Assembly: GCF_025252405.1 (NCBI RefSeq)
Contig: NZ_CP104307.1
Span: 4,836,001-4,900,000 of the forward strand
From: Flavobacterium sp. TR2
Lineage (GTDB): Bacteria; Bacteroidota; Bacteroidia; Flavobacteriales; Flavobacteriaceae
Reading direction: 5' to 3'
DNA length: 64,000 nucleotides
The notes below the pieces were generated by a model. That model was given only the letters and a program-made list of their open reading frames with translations, had not been told where the DNA came from and searched no databases. Each line of letters begins with the position of its first letter. Position 1 is the first letter of the stretch. The translations under genes were made by a program, and so were the position numbers. This document shows positions 41,495 to 51,502 of this stretch, piece after piece.

Positions 41495-42434
41495 TTACTT
41501 TCTTTTTTCTTGATTTTAATTCTTTCCAAAAAATAGTTCCTAAATAAACTGCTGTTGATTCAAGTGCTATAGTTCCAGAAGTAGAAAATTTATTATTAGG
41601 ATTTTTTCCAGGGGTATATTTTTCTTGTGGGGCATTAAAATTCCCTCCCAATTTTTCAACACCCTCTTTCCATTTTTTGTAATGTTCATCTGAAATGGTC
41701 CATCCCATCGTGTTCATATGAATTTCAAATTTACCAGTAGAAAATCTATCGTCACTTTCTAAAAATTGTGCTTGTTCAGCCCCATCCCACATAGTTGCTC
41801 CATTACTCGCATCATTTTCAGATGCAAGAGAATATATTAAAGCGCCAACAGCTAACTGCATTTTGGTACCATTTCTTTTCTCAATTTCTGTTTTTCTAAA
41901 CAATTTTGCTTGATCACTATCACTGCCATAAGCAATCTTATTAATCCTATGAACACTTGCTATCGCAAACATTTCCATTGATAGTTCTGTTATGAAACCA
42001 ATATTGTTTTTATAAGCTGAACTTTCTCCATAAACAGTTGAGCTTAAACTGATAAACTTTTCATGTGTTATATTCACATTGTTTTCTTTTAGTGCCTTAG
42101 CATTGTTATATGTAACAAAATCATCCCCATTTTTATTTTTTTGAGTAGATTTCCCATCACATATATACACATCATCAACACTTCCTTCAAAATCGGGTTC
42201 ATTTATTTTTCCTTCAAAAGTTCCATCTTTATTATAAAAATGCCCATTTACATACACTATTCTGTCATCAAGTCTTTTTGGAGGTGCATCCATAGGTTCA
42301 CCGTAAATAATTTCGCCATCAGCGGTTTCTATTATTTTTCCCATGGCATTAGTAATAATACTACCGTTAGAAAACATATAATGGCTTCCTCCAGTAGTTT
42401 TTATTATAGTTCCTTTTACAAATCTTCTTCTCAT
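41481..42434 (-). CDS. Putative T6SS effector encoded behind VgrG
   Basis: 317 residues, no signal peptide. The N-terminal 55 residues (KGTIIKTTGGSHYMFSNGSI, then TNAMGKIIETADGEIIYG) look like a beta-rich delivery module of PAAR-like or VgrG-tip type. The central region STVYGESSAYKNN ... EMFAIASVHRINKIAYG resembles the opening of SleB-type cell-wall hydrolases (VYGEARGE ... AxVxxNR), with Glu in YGESS as candidate catalytic residue. The gene starts 2 bases after vgrG and is followed by an overlapping lipoprotein gene. Peptidoglycan as target is a hypothesis; amidase or other folds are possible. Confidence 0.65.
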   Translation of the reverse strand: MRRRFVKGTIIKTTGGSHYMFSNGSIITNAMGKIIETADGEIIYGEPMDAPPKRLDDRIVYVNGHFYNKDGTFEGKINEPDFEGSVDDVYICDGKSTQKNKNGDDFVTYNNAKALKENNVNITHEKFISLSSTVYGESSAYKNNIGFITELSMEMFAIASVHRINKIAYGSDSDQAKLFRKTEIEKRNGTKMQLAVGALIYSLASENDASNGATMWDGAEQAQFLESDDRFSTGKFEIHMNTMGWTISDEHYKKWKEGVEKLGGNFNAPQEKYTPGKNPNNKFSTSGTIALESTAVYLGTIFWKELKSRKKKVNEKK

Positions 42435-42436
42435 AA

Positions 42437-44287
42437 TTAATTATGCGTTGTGTTTTCTCCACTGTTATTCTCAATATTGTTTTTTGCATGCTTGCTGACA
42501 TTCTTTTCACTATTGTTTTGAATACCATTTAAACCAGTCTCATATCGTTCTTTTTCGGTGTGCGATTTTAAATCTCCTTCAATGTTTTCATCATGATTAC
42601 CTCCAACATGCAAAAAATTATCACCCGTAACGTGAGTACTTAAAATCCCGCTTACAACTGTCGATTTATTGACCCCTGCATTTTCAGAAATATTCATTCC
42701 TGCCGTATAAGTAATACTTTCAGTTGCTTCAAAAATAATATTCTTTGCGCGTATGGTAAAAGTTTCTGGCGTTGTGGCATTTATATTTTTGCCCTGTTCA
42801 TCCAAATGAATCTCATTCCCGCTCGGGTCAGAAAGCCAAATACCAATTTTCTCGACAAACTTGAGCAATTGTCCAAACCTAAACTTCCAAGCTTTTACTC
42901 GATTGTCTGGAGTAGAGAAACCCGATTTCTCTTTCCTGCTCGTCATCGTTCCCGTTACAATAGGCAGTTCAGCATTTCCTCCTTGAAAATCTACAAAAAC
43001 AGTGTCGCCTATTTCGGGAAGTATATGCTGTCCTCTCGCCTGTCCTCCATATTTTTGCAATAACGGTATATAAGGCGTGGTTTCGCCTTTGGCTTCCTGC
43101 CACGGCATCTGAACTTTTACACCGCTGAGTCCGTCGGGGTCTGCGTTTGCCGTTACAATAGCGGTTTGGCTTTTACAGGTTGGCACCAAATCAGGATCGG
43201 TCTCTGGCGAAAATACGGAACCACTTAAGTTTACTGCTGTAAAATGATTCATATAATCGCCTCCGTCGTCGCAAGTATGCGTTATTTGGGTAATCGTGTA
43301 AGTGGTTTCCAGCCATTTATCAACTCCTTTAATATTCACCCAGCTTCCCACGGCAATACCGGGAACTTCGCTTGAACCCCTTATTTCCATCATTTTACCC
43401 ATTGAGGAACGCATTTTGTTTTTTGAATATTCCTCGACACTGCTTCCGCCGTGACCGCCAACCGCATTTTGATTAAGTTGTATGATGGTTTCTTTACTAA
43501 AAACCTCATTCGATTTATTGAGGTAGTTTTGATGTGTCCCGTCTGTTTCTTTTCTGTACTTTATAGGACTATCAGTATAGACTTCTCCATTTTTGTTGTC
43601 ATTTTCAAGCACTTTAAATAAAGACGGAATCAGTTTCATGCGATAATTAAATTCATACATATTGCCTCCATAAACCAATTCTGGTAAAACCACTCCGTGC
43701 GGATCTCCCAAAACCAGCACGCGCCCATTGTCATAAAACCATTGTCCATAACGTTTTGCCAATCTATTCAGGAAATCAAAATCGCTTTCGTTATATTGAA
43801 CCGTGTAAGCCAGTATATCTTTAAAAAAAGGAACTACTTCCATATCAATATCATATCCTGCTATTACTTTATCGACAATATCTTTCATTGTCATATTGGT
43901 AAAGGAGTTGGATTGCGGGCCATTGTCCAAAACCAAAGACCTGCTGCATCCCTCTATCAATATGGTTTCTTCCATATCATCTGTTCGGGATTTTTTAAGC
44001 GATACCTCCGTTACAATTCCATAAAACTGAAAAAGATAGTCTTTAGGATTATTGATGATCATAACATCTTCTAGACCTGGCAGAGGTTTTATTTCGATAC
44101 TTATCCTTTCGCCGTAAAGTTGCTGTGAAACAGGCATAACACTTTGAAATTCGCTTACTAATAAGTCTTGACGAACTTCTATAGAAAAAGTATGATGATC
44201 GTGAATTTTTTGATTCACTTTTAAATGGCTGAAATTGGTAATAATTATTTCACCAATTTTTATGGTAGTTATAGTTTGTAATGCCAT
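42437..44287 (-). CDS. vgrG: Type VI secretion spike protein VgrG
   Basis: 616 residues. The N-terminal gp27-like part contains EFQSVMPVSQQLYGERISIE and the conserved QYNESDFDFLNRLAKRYGQW with FYDNGRVLVLGDP; the gp5-like OB domain has VTANADPDGLSGVKVQMPW and RGQHILPEIGDTVFVDFQGG; the C-terminus is a beta-helical needle with repeated GN/NN-type turns (VGGNHDENIEGDLKSHTEKE). It is the Bacteroidota T6SS(iii) type. It stands with tssD before and effector after, without sheath, baseplate or membrane-complex genes, so it is an auxiliary module. Confidence 0.93.
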   Translation of the reverse strand: MALQTITTIKIGEIIITNFSHLKVNQKIHDHHTFSIEVRQDLLVSEFQSVMPVSQQLYGERISIEIKPLPGLEDVMIINNPKDYLFQFYGIVTEVSLKKSRTDDMEETILIEGCSRSLVLDNGPQSNSFTNMTMKDIVDKVIAGYDIDMEVVPFFKDILAYTVQYNESDFDFLNRLAKRYGQWFYDNGRVLVLGDPHGVVLPELVYGGNMYEFNYRMKLIPSLFKVLENDNKNGEVYTDSPIKYRKETDGTHQNYLNKSNEVFSKETIIQLNQNAVGGHGGSSVEEYSKNKMRSSMGKMMEIRGSSEVPGIAVGSWVNIKGVDKWLETTYTITQITHTCDDGGDYMNHFTAVNLSGSVFSPETDPDLVPTCKSQTAIVTANADPDGLSGVKVQMPWQEAKGETTPYIPLLQKYGGQARGQHILPEIGDTVFVDFQGGNAELPIVTGTMTSRKEKSGFSTPDNRVKAWKFRFGQLLKFVEKIGIWLSDPSGNEIHLDEQGKNINATTPETFTIRAKNIIFEATESITYTAGMNISENAGVNKSTVVSGILSTHVTGDNFLHVGGNHDENIEGDLKSHTEKERYETGLNGIQNNSEKNVSKHAKNNIENNSGENTTHN

Positions 44288-44308
44288 GATGCAGTAATTT
44301 TAAGTTTT

Positions 44309-44701
44309 TTAAGAATTCTTCCAGTTATTCTCAAATAAGGTGTTTCCAACTTTTATTTCGTTAGAAGTAATAAGAATTTCGGTTGTCATGGGAGCAATAC
44401 CTTCACTTCGAAAACTTTCATGAAAAAAAATACAATAGCCTTTTTTAAAAATTACATTTTTCATCGTACTCATGGCATCTCGACGGTAGAAAATAATTTT
44501 GCCATCTTTGGTACTGGTATAAGAAACCATCCAGTCTGAGAACAAATCAATACTTGTGCTCTCGACCACTAATCGTATTTGTCCTCCTTTCGCTTTATTA
44601 GCAGGCTTTCCATTATTGTCTGTACTCTGAGTAAAAGTGATATCAAATTCTAACACATTAAAAATCTGATTGTTTAATTCTAATTTTGCTAAAAAACTCA
44701 T
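44309..44701 (-). CDS. tssD: Type VI secretion tube protein TssD (Hcp)
   Basis: 130 residues, the Bacteroidota Hcp length. It starts MSFLAKLELNNQIFNVLEFD and contains FTQSTDNNGKPANKAKGGQI, the variable-loop region typical of TssD in T6SS(iii), followed by LVVESTSIDLFSDWM and ending NNWKNS. It forms hexameric rings of the inner tube. The stop is 21 bases before vgrG. The distinct Hcp of an orphan cluster often matches its own cargo. Confidence 0.93.
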   Translation of the reverse strand: MSFLAKLELNNQIFNVLEFDITFTQSTDNNGKPANKAKGGQIRLVVESTSIDLFSDWMVSYTSTKDGKIIFYRRDAMSTMKNVIFKKGYCIFFHESFRSEGIAPMTTEILITSNEIKVGNTLFENNWKNS

Positions 44702-44896
44702 ATATATAAATTATTGATTATAGTATAAGGTTGAAGTAGTAATGTTTATAACCTTAATCAATAATATGAGAAGTGGTATTTAAGCAAATAAAGTATTACA
44801 CTTAATAATCAGTAAATTTAGCACAATTTCTGTATTTTGTAAGAAAAATAATCTTTTTTTTAATTTTAAAAAAAATCTTCAAAAAAATTATACATA

Positions 44897-44938
44897 AAAA
44901 AAAGCCTTTCAGAATTTTACTTCCGAAAGGCTTTTTCT
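44897..44938. terminator. Intrinsic terminator of the RND operon
   Basis: AAAAGCCTTTC..GAA pairs with TTC..GAAAGGCTTTT over a short loop, flanked by A and T runs on both sides. It follows the outer-membrane factor gene and closely resembles the terminator at 38108. Confidence 0.8.
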
Positions 44939-44958
44939 CTACAAATTAATAGGCAAAA

Positions 44959-46410
44959 TTATTTCCATCCGCCGCCTAAGTCTCTGTAAACATGAACTGC
45001 AGCATTTAATTGCTCTTTTTTAGTATCAATTAATTCCAGTTTAGCTTCTAATGCATCTCTCTGCGTCATCAAAACTTCAAAATAATCTACTCTAGCTGAT
45101 TTAAACAAATCATTTGAAACATCAATAGAAGTATTTAAAGCGTCTACTTGTTTCGATTTGAGATCATATCCTTTTTGAAGATTCTCGATCTTAGACATTT
45201 GATTTGATACTTCTAAATAAGCGTTCAAAACTGTGCGATCGTAATTGTACAACGCCTGAAGCTGTCTAGCGTTTGCACTTGCAAACTCCGCTTTAATTGC
45301 ATTTCTATTAATCAATGGCGCAACAAGATCTCCTGCCAATGAATATAAAAGCGATTCTGGCATGGTGAACAAATAAGAAGGTTTGAAAGCATTTACCCCA
45401 ATTGCAGCCGTGATATCCAACGAAGGATAAAACTCTGCACGAGCTACTTTCACATCTAGTTTTGCTGCAACCAATTCTAATTCTGCCTGCTTAACATCTG
45501 GACGATTTGCCAGCAATTGAGAAGGAATTCCAGAACTTACAGCAGCTGGCAATAAACTTAAGAAGTTAGTGCTGCTGGTTCTTTTTATTTCTTGAGGATA
45601 TCTACCTAGCAAAAAGTTGATTTTGTTTTCGTTTTCCTTTATCTGCTGCAAAATATCAAATTCCATGCTTTGCGAAGTCAAAACCTCTGCTTCAAATTTC
45701 TTAACCCCTAATTCTGTAGCTCTTGCCGCTTGTTTTTGAACTTTTACGATTTCTAAAGCGTTGCTCTGCAATTTAATGGTCTGTTTTACAATATCCAATT
45801 GATTGTCTAAAGCCATTAATTCATAATAAGAATCTGCAATTTCAGCGATGAGGTTTGTAATAACAAAATTTTTACCTTCTACTGTAGCCAAATATCGGTT
45901 TAAAGCAGCTTTTTTAGAATTACGCAGTTTTTTCCAGATATCGACTTCCCAATTTGCATAAGCAGCAATTGTAAAATCTCCTAGCGGATCTGGCATTTCT
46001 TTACCAGGTTTAATCTCTGTTGTAGCATCACCCGCACCTTGGCTGGTATATCTACCCACTTTTTCTACTCCTGCCCCTGCGCGTAAGCCTGCTGTTGGCA
46101 ATAAAAGTCCTTTTTTTACTCGAATATCATTCTTTGCAATTTCAATTTCTTGCAAAGTGATATTTAGTTCCTGATTATTTTTAAGCGCAACATCAATTAG
46201 ATCTATAAGATTCTGATCTTTAAAATAATCTCGCCAAGCCAAAGCTCCTGTATTATTGTTTGCATCCTGCGTTTGAGCTGTCGCTCCAAACGATTCGGGA
46301 ACTGGCGTACTGGTTGTAACTGCTGCCTCAGGAGCAGGGGTTTTACACCCTGCAACTGCTAGACATACAGCTAATGCAATACTATATTGATATGATTTAA
46401 CTTTATACAT
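44959..46410 (-). CDS. TolC/NodT-type outer-membrane efflux factor lipoprotein
   Basis: I start at ATG 46410 (483 residues); the longer frame begins with TTG at 46422. The ATG overlaps the RND pump's stop by 8 bases. A lipoprotein signal (LAVCLAVAGCKTPAP) precedes two outer-membrane efflux repeats with the usual LIDVALKNNQELNITLQEIE start, a WEVDIWKKLRNSKKAALNRY helix, and LLANRPDVKQAELELVAAKL. It forms the trimeric exit channel for the adaptor and pump encoded upstream. Confidence 0.93.
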   Translation of the reverse strand: MYKVKSYQYSIALAVCLAVAGCKTPAPEAAVTTSTPVPESFGATAQTQDANNNTGALAWRDYFKDQNLIDLIDVALKNNQELNITLQEIEIAKNDIRVKKGLLLPTAGLRAGAGVEKVGRYTSQGAGDATTEIKPGKEMPDPLGDFTIAAYANWEVDIWKKLRNSKKAALNRYLATVEGKNFVITNLIAEIADSYYELMALDNQLDIVKQTIKLQSNALEIVKVQKQAARATELGVKKFEAEVLTSQSMEFDILQQIKENENKINFLLGRYPQEIKRTSSTNFLSLLPAAVSSGIPSQLLANRPDVKQAELELVAAKLDVKVARAEFYPSLDITAAIGVNAFKPSYLFTMPESLLYSLAGDLVAPLINRNAIKAEFASANARQLQALYNYDRTVLNAYLEVSNQMSKIENLQKGYDLKSKQVDALNTSIDVSNDLFKSARVDYFEVLMTQRDALEAKLELIDTKKEQLNAAVHVYRDLGGGWK

Positions 46411-49400
46411 GATTGTTATCAATTTCTTCTGTTAATGGATTTTCTTCTTCATGTTTTACCAGTTTGTGTTTTTCAGCAATTATGGCAAAAATGAAATACA
46501 AGCCCGGAATTACAAATACACCGCAAATGGTTCCGATAAGCATACCCCCTGCAGCGGCAGTACCAATTGTTCGGTTACCGATTTTACCCGGTCCTGTTGC
46601 AAAAGCAAGTGGCAATAAACCTGCAATAAAGGCAAATGATGTCATCAAAATTGGACGGAACCTTGCTTTTGCTCCTTCCATTGCTGATTGTAAAACTGAT
46701 AATCCTGCAGCGTGCCTTTGTATTGCGAACTCTACAATAAGTACGGCATTTTTTCCTAATAAACCAATCAACATTACCATTGCAACCTGAGCGTAAATAT
46801 TGTTTTCTAAACCTGTTAGTTTCAATAATAGGAAAGCTCCAAAAATACCAGCTGGCAAAGAAAGGATTACAGATAATGGCAAAATAAAACTTTCGTATTG
46901 CGCCGCCAGTACCAAGTAAACGAATCCTAAACAGATTAAGAATACCCAAATAGCCTGATTTCCTTGAGCCACCTCATCGGCAGAAATACCTGCCCAGTCA
47001 ATATCGTATCCTCGTGGCAATTTTTCGGCAGCCACTTTCTGAATAACTTTAATTGCTGTACCAGAGCTATAGCCTGGAGCAGGCGAACCACTGATTTGTG
47101 TTGAGGTATACATATTATGGCGTGTGATTTCTGAAAGTCCGTACACTTTTTCCAATCTCATAAAAGCAGAGTATGGCACCATTTCGTCACGATCATTTTT
47201 TACGTATAGCTTTAAGATATCATCTGGCTGCGCGCGATATTCTGGCGAAGCCTGAACAATAACTTTATAGTTGATACCAAATTTGATAAAACTGATTTCG
47301 TAGTTACTTCCCACAAGAGTTGACAGCGTATTCATAGCATTTTCGATAGAAACTCCTTTTTGCTGTGCCAAGTCGTTGTCTACTTTCATCATGTATTGAG
47401 GGAAACTAGAGCTGTAGAAACTAAATACGTTTGATAATTCTGGCTGTTTGTTTAATTCAGCCACAAATTCGTTATTTACCTGTTCCATTCTCTTGTAATC
47501 TACAGAACCGGTTTTATCTAACAAACGAAGCTCAAATCCTCCGGCAGCACCATATCCTGGTACAGCTGGCGGTTGGAAAAACTCGATATTAGCTCCTGTA
47601 ATATCTTTACATTTTTCCTCCATTTCGTGCATAATCTCTAGAACAGATTCTTTTCTGTCGCTCCAATCTTTCAAGTTAACCAAACACGTTCCTGAGTTGG
47701 CTCCTGTACCTTCAGATAAGATTTCGTAACCAGCCAATGACGAAACTGATTTTACTCCATCGATATCTTCTGCAATTTTTTGAACTCTCTCAGCAATATT
47801 ATTTGTTCTTTCTAATGATGATCCCGGAGGTGTTTGAATTACAGCATAGAACATTCCCTGATCCTCATTCGGAATAAATCCTGAAGGAACCGAACTGCTT
47901 ATCAGCCATGTTCCAGCACAGAAACCAAGAAGCGCTACAATGGTAACCACTCTTCTATCAACAATTTTACCTAATAGATTTTGGTATTTTCCTTGCGCTA
48001 AATTGAATTTTTCGTTAAAAGCGTCAATAAATCTATTTGCTGGTGTTTTCTTTTTAGGAACACCGTGATTGTTTTTCAACATCATCGCACAAAGTGCAGG
48101 TGTCAATGTCAAAGCTACAATACCCGAAAGGATAATTGCAGTTGCCATAGTTACAGAAAACTGTCTATAGAATACCCCAACAGGACCAGACATAAATGCG
48201 ACAGGAATAAATACCGCGGCCATCAAGAATGTAATAGCTACAATTGCTCCCGCGATTTCGTGCATTGCTTTTTTAGTTGCTTTAAATGGCGAGAGATGTT
48301 CTTCTTCCATCTTGGCATGGACGGCCTCAATAACCACAATCGCATCATCGACCACGACCCCAATTGCCAACACCAAAGCAAATAATGTAATTAAGTTTAA
48401 CGAAATATCGAAGAATGTCATGAACACAAAAGTTCCTACCAACGATACTGGCACTGCAATTGCAGGAATAACTGTCGAACGCCAGTCTCCTAAGAAAAGA
48501 AATACAACTAAACCTACCAGAATAAAGGCTTCAACCAAGGTATGAATTACTTTTTCGATAGAAGCATCAAGGAATTTAGAAACGTCATACGAAATTTCAT
48601 AGTCCATTCCTTTAGGAAATCTTTGCTTGATTTTTTCGAGCTTAGCTTTAACTTCTTCAATAACTTGATTCGCGTTACTTCCGAAAGACTGTTTTAATAC
48701 AATCGCTGCAGATGGCCTTCCATTCAAATTAGAATAGATATCGTACATCGAGCTTCCAAATTCAACTTTAGCAACATCTTTTAATCTTAAAAGCTCTCCG
48801 TTTGGATTTGCTTTTACTACAATGTTCTCGTATTGTTCTTTTGTTGTAAAACGTCCAGAATATTTCAATACATACTCAAATGCTTGAGAACGTTTACCAG
48901 AACTCTCACCAGTTTTTCCAGGAGAGGCCTCCAAACTCTGACTTGATAACGCTTCCATTATTTCATCAGCAGAAATTTTATAAGCCAACATACGATCTGG
49001 TTTCAGCCAAATACGCATTGCATATTCACGTGTTCCTAAGATATCTCCAGAACCAATACCGTTTACCCTTTTTAATTCTGAAAGTACGTTGATATCGGCA
49101 TAGTTATATAAGAACTTCATGTCGGTATTTTTGTCTGTACTGTAAAGGTTCACGTACATCAACATACTCGGCACCTCGCGAGTGATTTTGATACCCTCTC
49201 TAATTACTAAAGGAGGAAGTTTATTGGTAACAGAAGCCACACGGTTCTGCACGTTAATCGCTGCTTGGTTAGGATCTGTTCCTAAATTAAAAACAACTTT
49301 AATTGTAGCTTCTCCATCGTTTCCTGCATCAGAAGCCATATATTTCATCCCAGGAACCCCATTTAAGGCTCTTTCCAAAGGAATAACAACCGCCTTAATC

Positions 49401-49570
49401 ATCAATTCACCGTTAGATCCCGGATAATCTGCGGTAACGTTCACCATCGGAGGTGAAATTGTAGGGAATTGCGTAATTGGTAAATTTAAAACCGACAACA
49501 CCCCTAAAAAGACAATAATCAACGATATTACTATCGACAGAACAGGTCTTTGAATAAATTTATTAAACAT
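46403..49570 (-). CDS. RND multidrug efflux pump, AcrB/HAE1 family inner-membrane transporter
   Basis: 1055 residues, full length for the family. The start MFNKFIQRPVLSIVISLIIV is typical, the proton-relay aspartates are present in AIGVVVDDAIVVIEAVHAKM, and VPVSLVGTFVFMTFFDISLN and GLLGKNAVLIVEFAIQRH mark the transmembrane halves. Porter-domain motifs include SMLMYVNLYSTD and QTPPGSSLERT. It takes up drugs or other amphiphilic compounds and passes them to the adaptor and outer-membrane factor of the same operon. Confidence 0.96.
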   Translation of the reverse strand: MFNKFIQRPVLSIVISLIIVFLGVLSVLNLPITQFPTISPPMVNVTADYPGSNGELMIKAVVIPLERALNGVPGMKYMASDAGNDGEATIKVVFNLGTDPNQAAINVQNRVASVTNKLPPLVIREGIKITREVPSMLMYVNLYSTDKNTDMKFLYNYADINVLSELKRVNGIGSGDILGTREYAMRIWLKPDRMLAYKISADEIMEALSSQSLEASPGKTGESSGKRSQAFEYVLKYSGRFTTKEQYENIVVKANPNGELLRLKDVAKVEFGSSMYDIYSNLNGRPSAAIVLKQSFGSNANQVIEEVKAKLEKIKQRFPKGMDYEISYDVSKFLDASIEKVIHTLVEAFILVGLVVFLFLGDWRSTVIPAIAVPVSLVGTFVFMTFFDISLNLITLFALVLAIGVVVDDAIVVIEAVHAKMEEEHLSPFKATKKAMHEIAGAIVAITFLMAAVFIPVAFMSGPVGVFYRQFSVTMATAIILSGIVALTLTPALCAMMLKNNHGVPKKKTPANRFIDAFNEKFNLAQGKYQNLLGKIVDRRVVTIVALLGFCAGTWLISSSVPSGFIPNEDQGMFYAVIQTPPGSSLERTNNIAERVQKIAEDIDGVKSVSSLAGYEILSEGTGANSGTCLVNLKDWSDRKESVLEIMHEMEEKCKDITGANIEFFQPPAVPGYGAAGGFELRLLDKTGSVDYKRMEQVNNEFVAELNKQPELSNVFSFYSSSFPQYMMKVDNDLAQQKGVSIENAMNTLSTLVGSNYEISFIKFGINYKVIVQASPEYRAQPDDILKLYVKNDRDEMVPYSAFMRLEKVYGLSEITRHNMYTSTQISGSPAPGYSSGTAIKVIQKVAAEKLPRGYDIDWAGISADEVAQGNQAIWVFLICLGFVYLVLAAQYESFILPLSVILSLPAGIFGAFLLLKLTGLENNIYAQVAMVMLIGLLGKNAVLIVEFAIQRHAAGLSVLQSAMEGAKARFRPILMTSFAFIAGLLPLAFATGPGKIGNRTIGTAAAGGMLIGTICGVFVIPGLYFIFAIIAEKHKLVKHEEENPLTEEIDNNHV

Positions 49571-49677
49571 TTTAATATATTTTAAATGATTAAATTAAAT
49601 AGAATCAATACACAGCCAATACAATTTTAAGTGCAGCGTTTACTGAATGCTTAAAACTGATTTACTGAATACTTCCT

Positions 49678-50760
49678 TTATTCTGCTTTTAAACGTAAAT
49701 GATTCATAACCTCTTTTGGAGATTCGTACTCAAATTTGATTTTGTCGTTTTCTTTTACTTTCTGAACACCTTCAAGTAAGATTTTATCATTTTCTGTAAG
49801 ACCTCTTTTGATTACATACAAATCAGGGATTTCACCTGTAATTGTAATTTCTCTAGAGCTCACTTTGTTGTCTTTACCGACTACAAAAACATATTTTTTA
49901 TCTTGAATTTCGTAAGTTGCTTTCTGCGGAATTACAACAGCGTTTTTAAGAGGAACATTCATTTGAACCTGTCCTGTTTCTCCGTTTCTAAGTAATTTTC
50001 CAGAATTAGGGAATCTTGCTCTAAAAGCGATATTTCCTGTTTCGTTGTTGAATTCACTTTCAATAACCTCAACATTTCCTTTTTCTTTAAAAAGCTCTCC
50101 GTTAGCCAAAACCAAATTCACTTTGTTATCTGCACGGTCTTTAATATGCGTTTCATAACTAATGTATTCTGGCTCAGAAACGTTGAAATAAGCAAACATC
50201 TGGCTGTTATCTGAAAGACTAGTCAACAATTCTCCTTCATCGATCAAACTTCCCAATTTTAAAGGGATACGGTCGATTGTCCCGTCAAACGGAGCTCTAA
50301 TTTCTGTAAATGATAAATGAAGTTTTGCTAATGATACTTCAGCTTTTGCAGATTGCAGTTTTGCCTGCGCTACGCTCAATTCGTTTTTAGAAACGATATT
50401 TTTATCTGCCAGCAGTTTAGAATTCTGCAATTCGATTTCTGCCGATTTTTGTTCTGACTGCGCTTTTAATAATTCTGCCTGATACATATTCGGCATAATT
50501 TTAAATAGCAATTGCCCTTTTTTTACAAACTGTCCCTCGTCAACATAAATATTTTGTAAAAATCCTTTTTCTTGGGCACGAAGTTCGATATTTCGAACTG
50601 ATTTTATTTGCGAAACATATTCTTTAGTAAATGAAGTGTCAATTCTAACCGGGTTAGTAACCGTAAATTTTTCAACTTCTTCTTTTTCTTCTTTTTTAGA
50701 TGTACAGCTCGTTAAGCACACCAAGGCAATTAAGCCTGTGAACACAATGATTTTTTTCAT
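49678..50760 (-). CDS. RND periplasmic adaptor (membrane fusion) lipoprotein
   Basis: 360 residues with lipobox LVCLTSCTSKKEE. The biotinyl-lipoyl half motifs (IELRAQEKGFLQNIYVDEGQ and LSFTEIRAPFDGTIDRIPLK), a helical hairpin (about 95-150) and the beta-barrel domain (LRNGETGQVQMNVPL) are in the usual order. It is the first gene of the efflux operon, 107 bases before the pump. No repressor gene lies next to it. Confidence 0.95.
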   Translation of the reverse strand: MKKIIVFTGLIALVCLTSCTSKKEEKEEVEKFTVTNPVRIDTSFTKEYVSQIKSVRNIELRAQEKGFLQNIYVDEGQFVKKGQLLFKIMPNMYQAELLKAQSEQKSAEIELQNSKLLADKNIVSKNELSVAQAKLQSAKAEVSLAKLHLSFTEIRAPFDGTIDRIPLKLGSLIDEGELLTSLSDNSQMFAYFNVSEPEYISYETHIKDRADNKVNLVLANGELFKEKGNVEVIESEFNNETGNIAFRARFPNSGKLLRNGETGQVQMNVPLKNAVVIPQKATYEIQDKKYVFVVGKDNKVSSREITITGEIPDLYVIKRGLTENDKILLEGVQKVKENDKIKFEYESPKEVMNHLRLKAE

Positions 50761-50940
50761 GATTTAGTTTGGAATTTAAGCGATTGAATGCTTTTTGGAA
50801 TTGAAAACTCCTTTTGGATGTTAAAATGCATCAGTCAGCCTTAGTCCAGACCTTAACTTTCATATAAGCAGCAGTAGAAAAATATACAACAGCATGATAC
50901 GCAGAGATCAAAACTCAGGTAACCGATGTATACTGTAAAA

Positions 50941-51318
50941 TCAAATTCTTAATACTCTTTGAGTAATATAGATAGGATTTGAATGCCCGAAGACAGGCGT
51001 AGAAAATTTTAAACGATTAGAATCATTCGTTGCAGACTGATCTGAAAGTGCCAGATACAAAGCGTCTACCAAACTATACGAAGCCGTAAAATACTTGTTC
51101 GTTAGTAAATTAGTATCATCACCGCCAAGAAGATCCTCTTCAAGATCAATATCAGCATCTTCAATTACTGAACTGCCTCGTTCCTGATTGGTAAATTTAA
51201 CTCTATGTTTTTGCAGATGATGGTGATTATGAGGACCAAAAGTATTTGCATTCAAATATTGGCCTCCGCCAAACAGAAGCATATTCATGAATACTAAAAA
51301 TACTATTAACTTTCTCAT
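50941..51318 (-). CDS. Hypothetical secreted protein of a Flavobacterium-typical type
   Basis: 125 residues with an N-terminal signal or anchor (KLIVFLVFMNMLLFGGGQYL), a His cluster (GPHNHHHLQKHR), an acidic segment (VIEDADIDLEEDLLGGDDTN) and a C-terminal SNPIYITQRVLRI. I recall this layout as a conserved hypothetical in Flavobacterium, but no function is known. It is upstream of the efflux operon on the same strand, separated by 180 bases. Confidence 0.6.
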   Translation of the reverse strand: MRKLIVFLVFMNMLLFGGGQYLNANTFGPHNHHHLQKHRVKFTNQERGSSVIEDADIDLEEDLLGGDDTNLLTNKYFTASYSLVDALYLALSDQSATNDSNRLKFSTPVFGHSNPIYITQRVLRI

Positions 51319-51502
51319 TTCGGTGCGAAAGTAATAAAAGAATTAAAACAAAAAAAGATTTTTTAACAAGCTTTAACAGTTACATAAAATTAAAACGTTT
51401 TCGGTAATTTTTTATATGAAGATTAGATGAAGAAAAGCATTTTTTTGCTAAATAAACAACAAAATAAATAACTACATTACAATTATTTACAAAAAATTAC
51501 TT

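Noticed and set aside
42141..42440. Plus-strand frame opposite the effector gene
   Set aside because: Shadow of the minus-strand effector; composition is that of an antisense frame.
46584..46949. Frame opposite or out of phase with the RND pump gene
   Set aside because: It lies fully within the well-supported pump coding sequence and has no sensible protein features.
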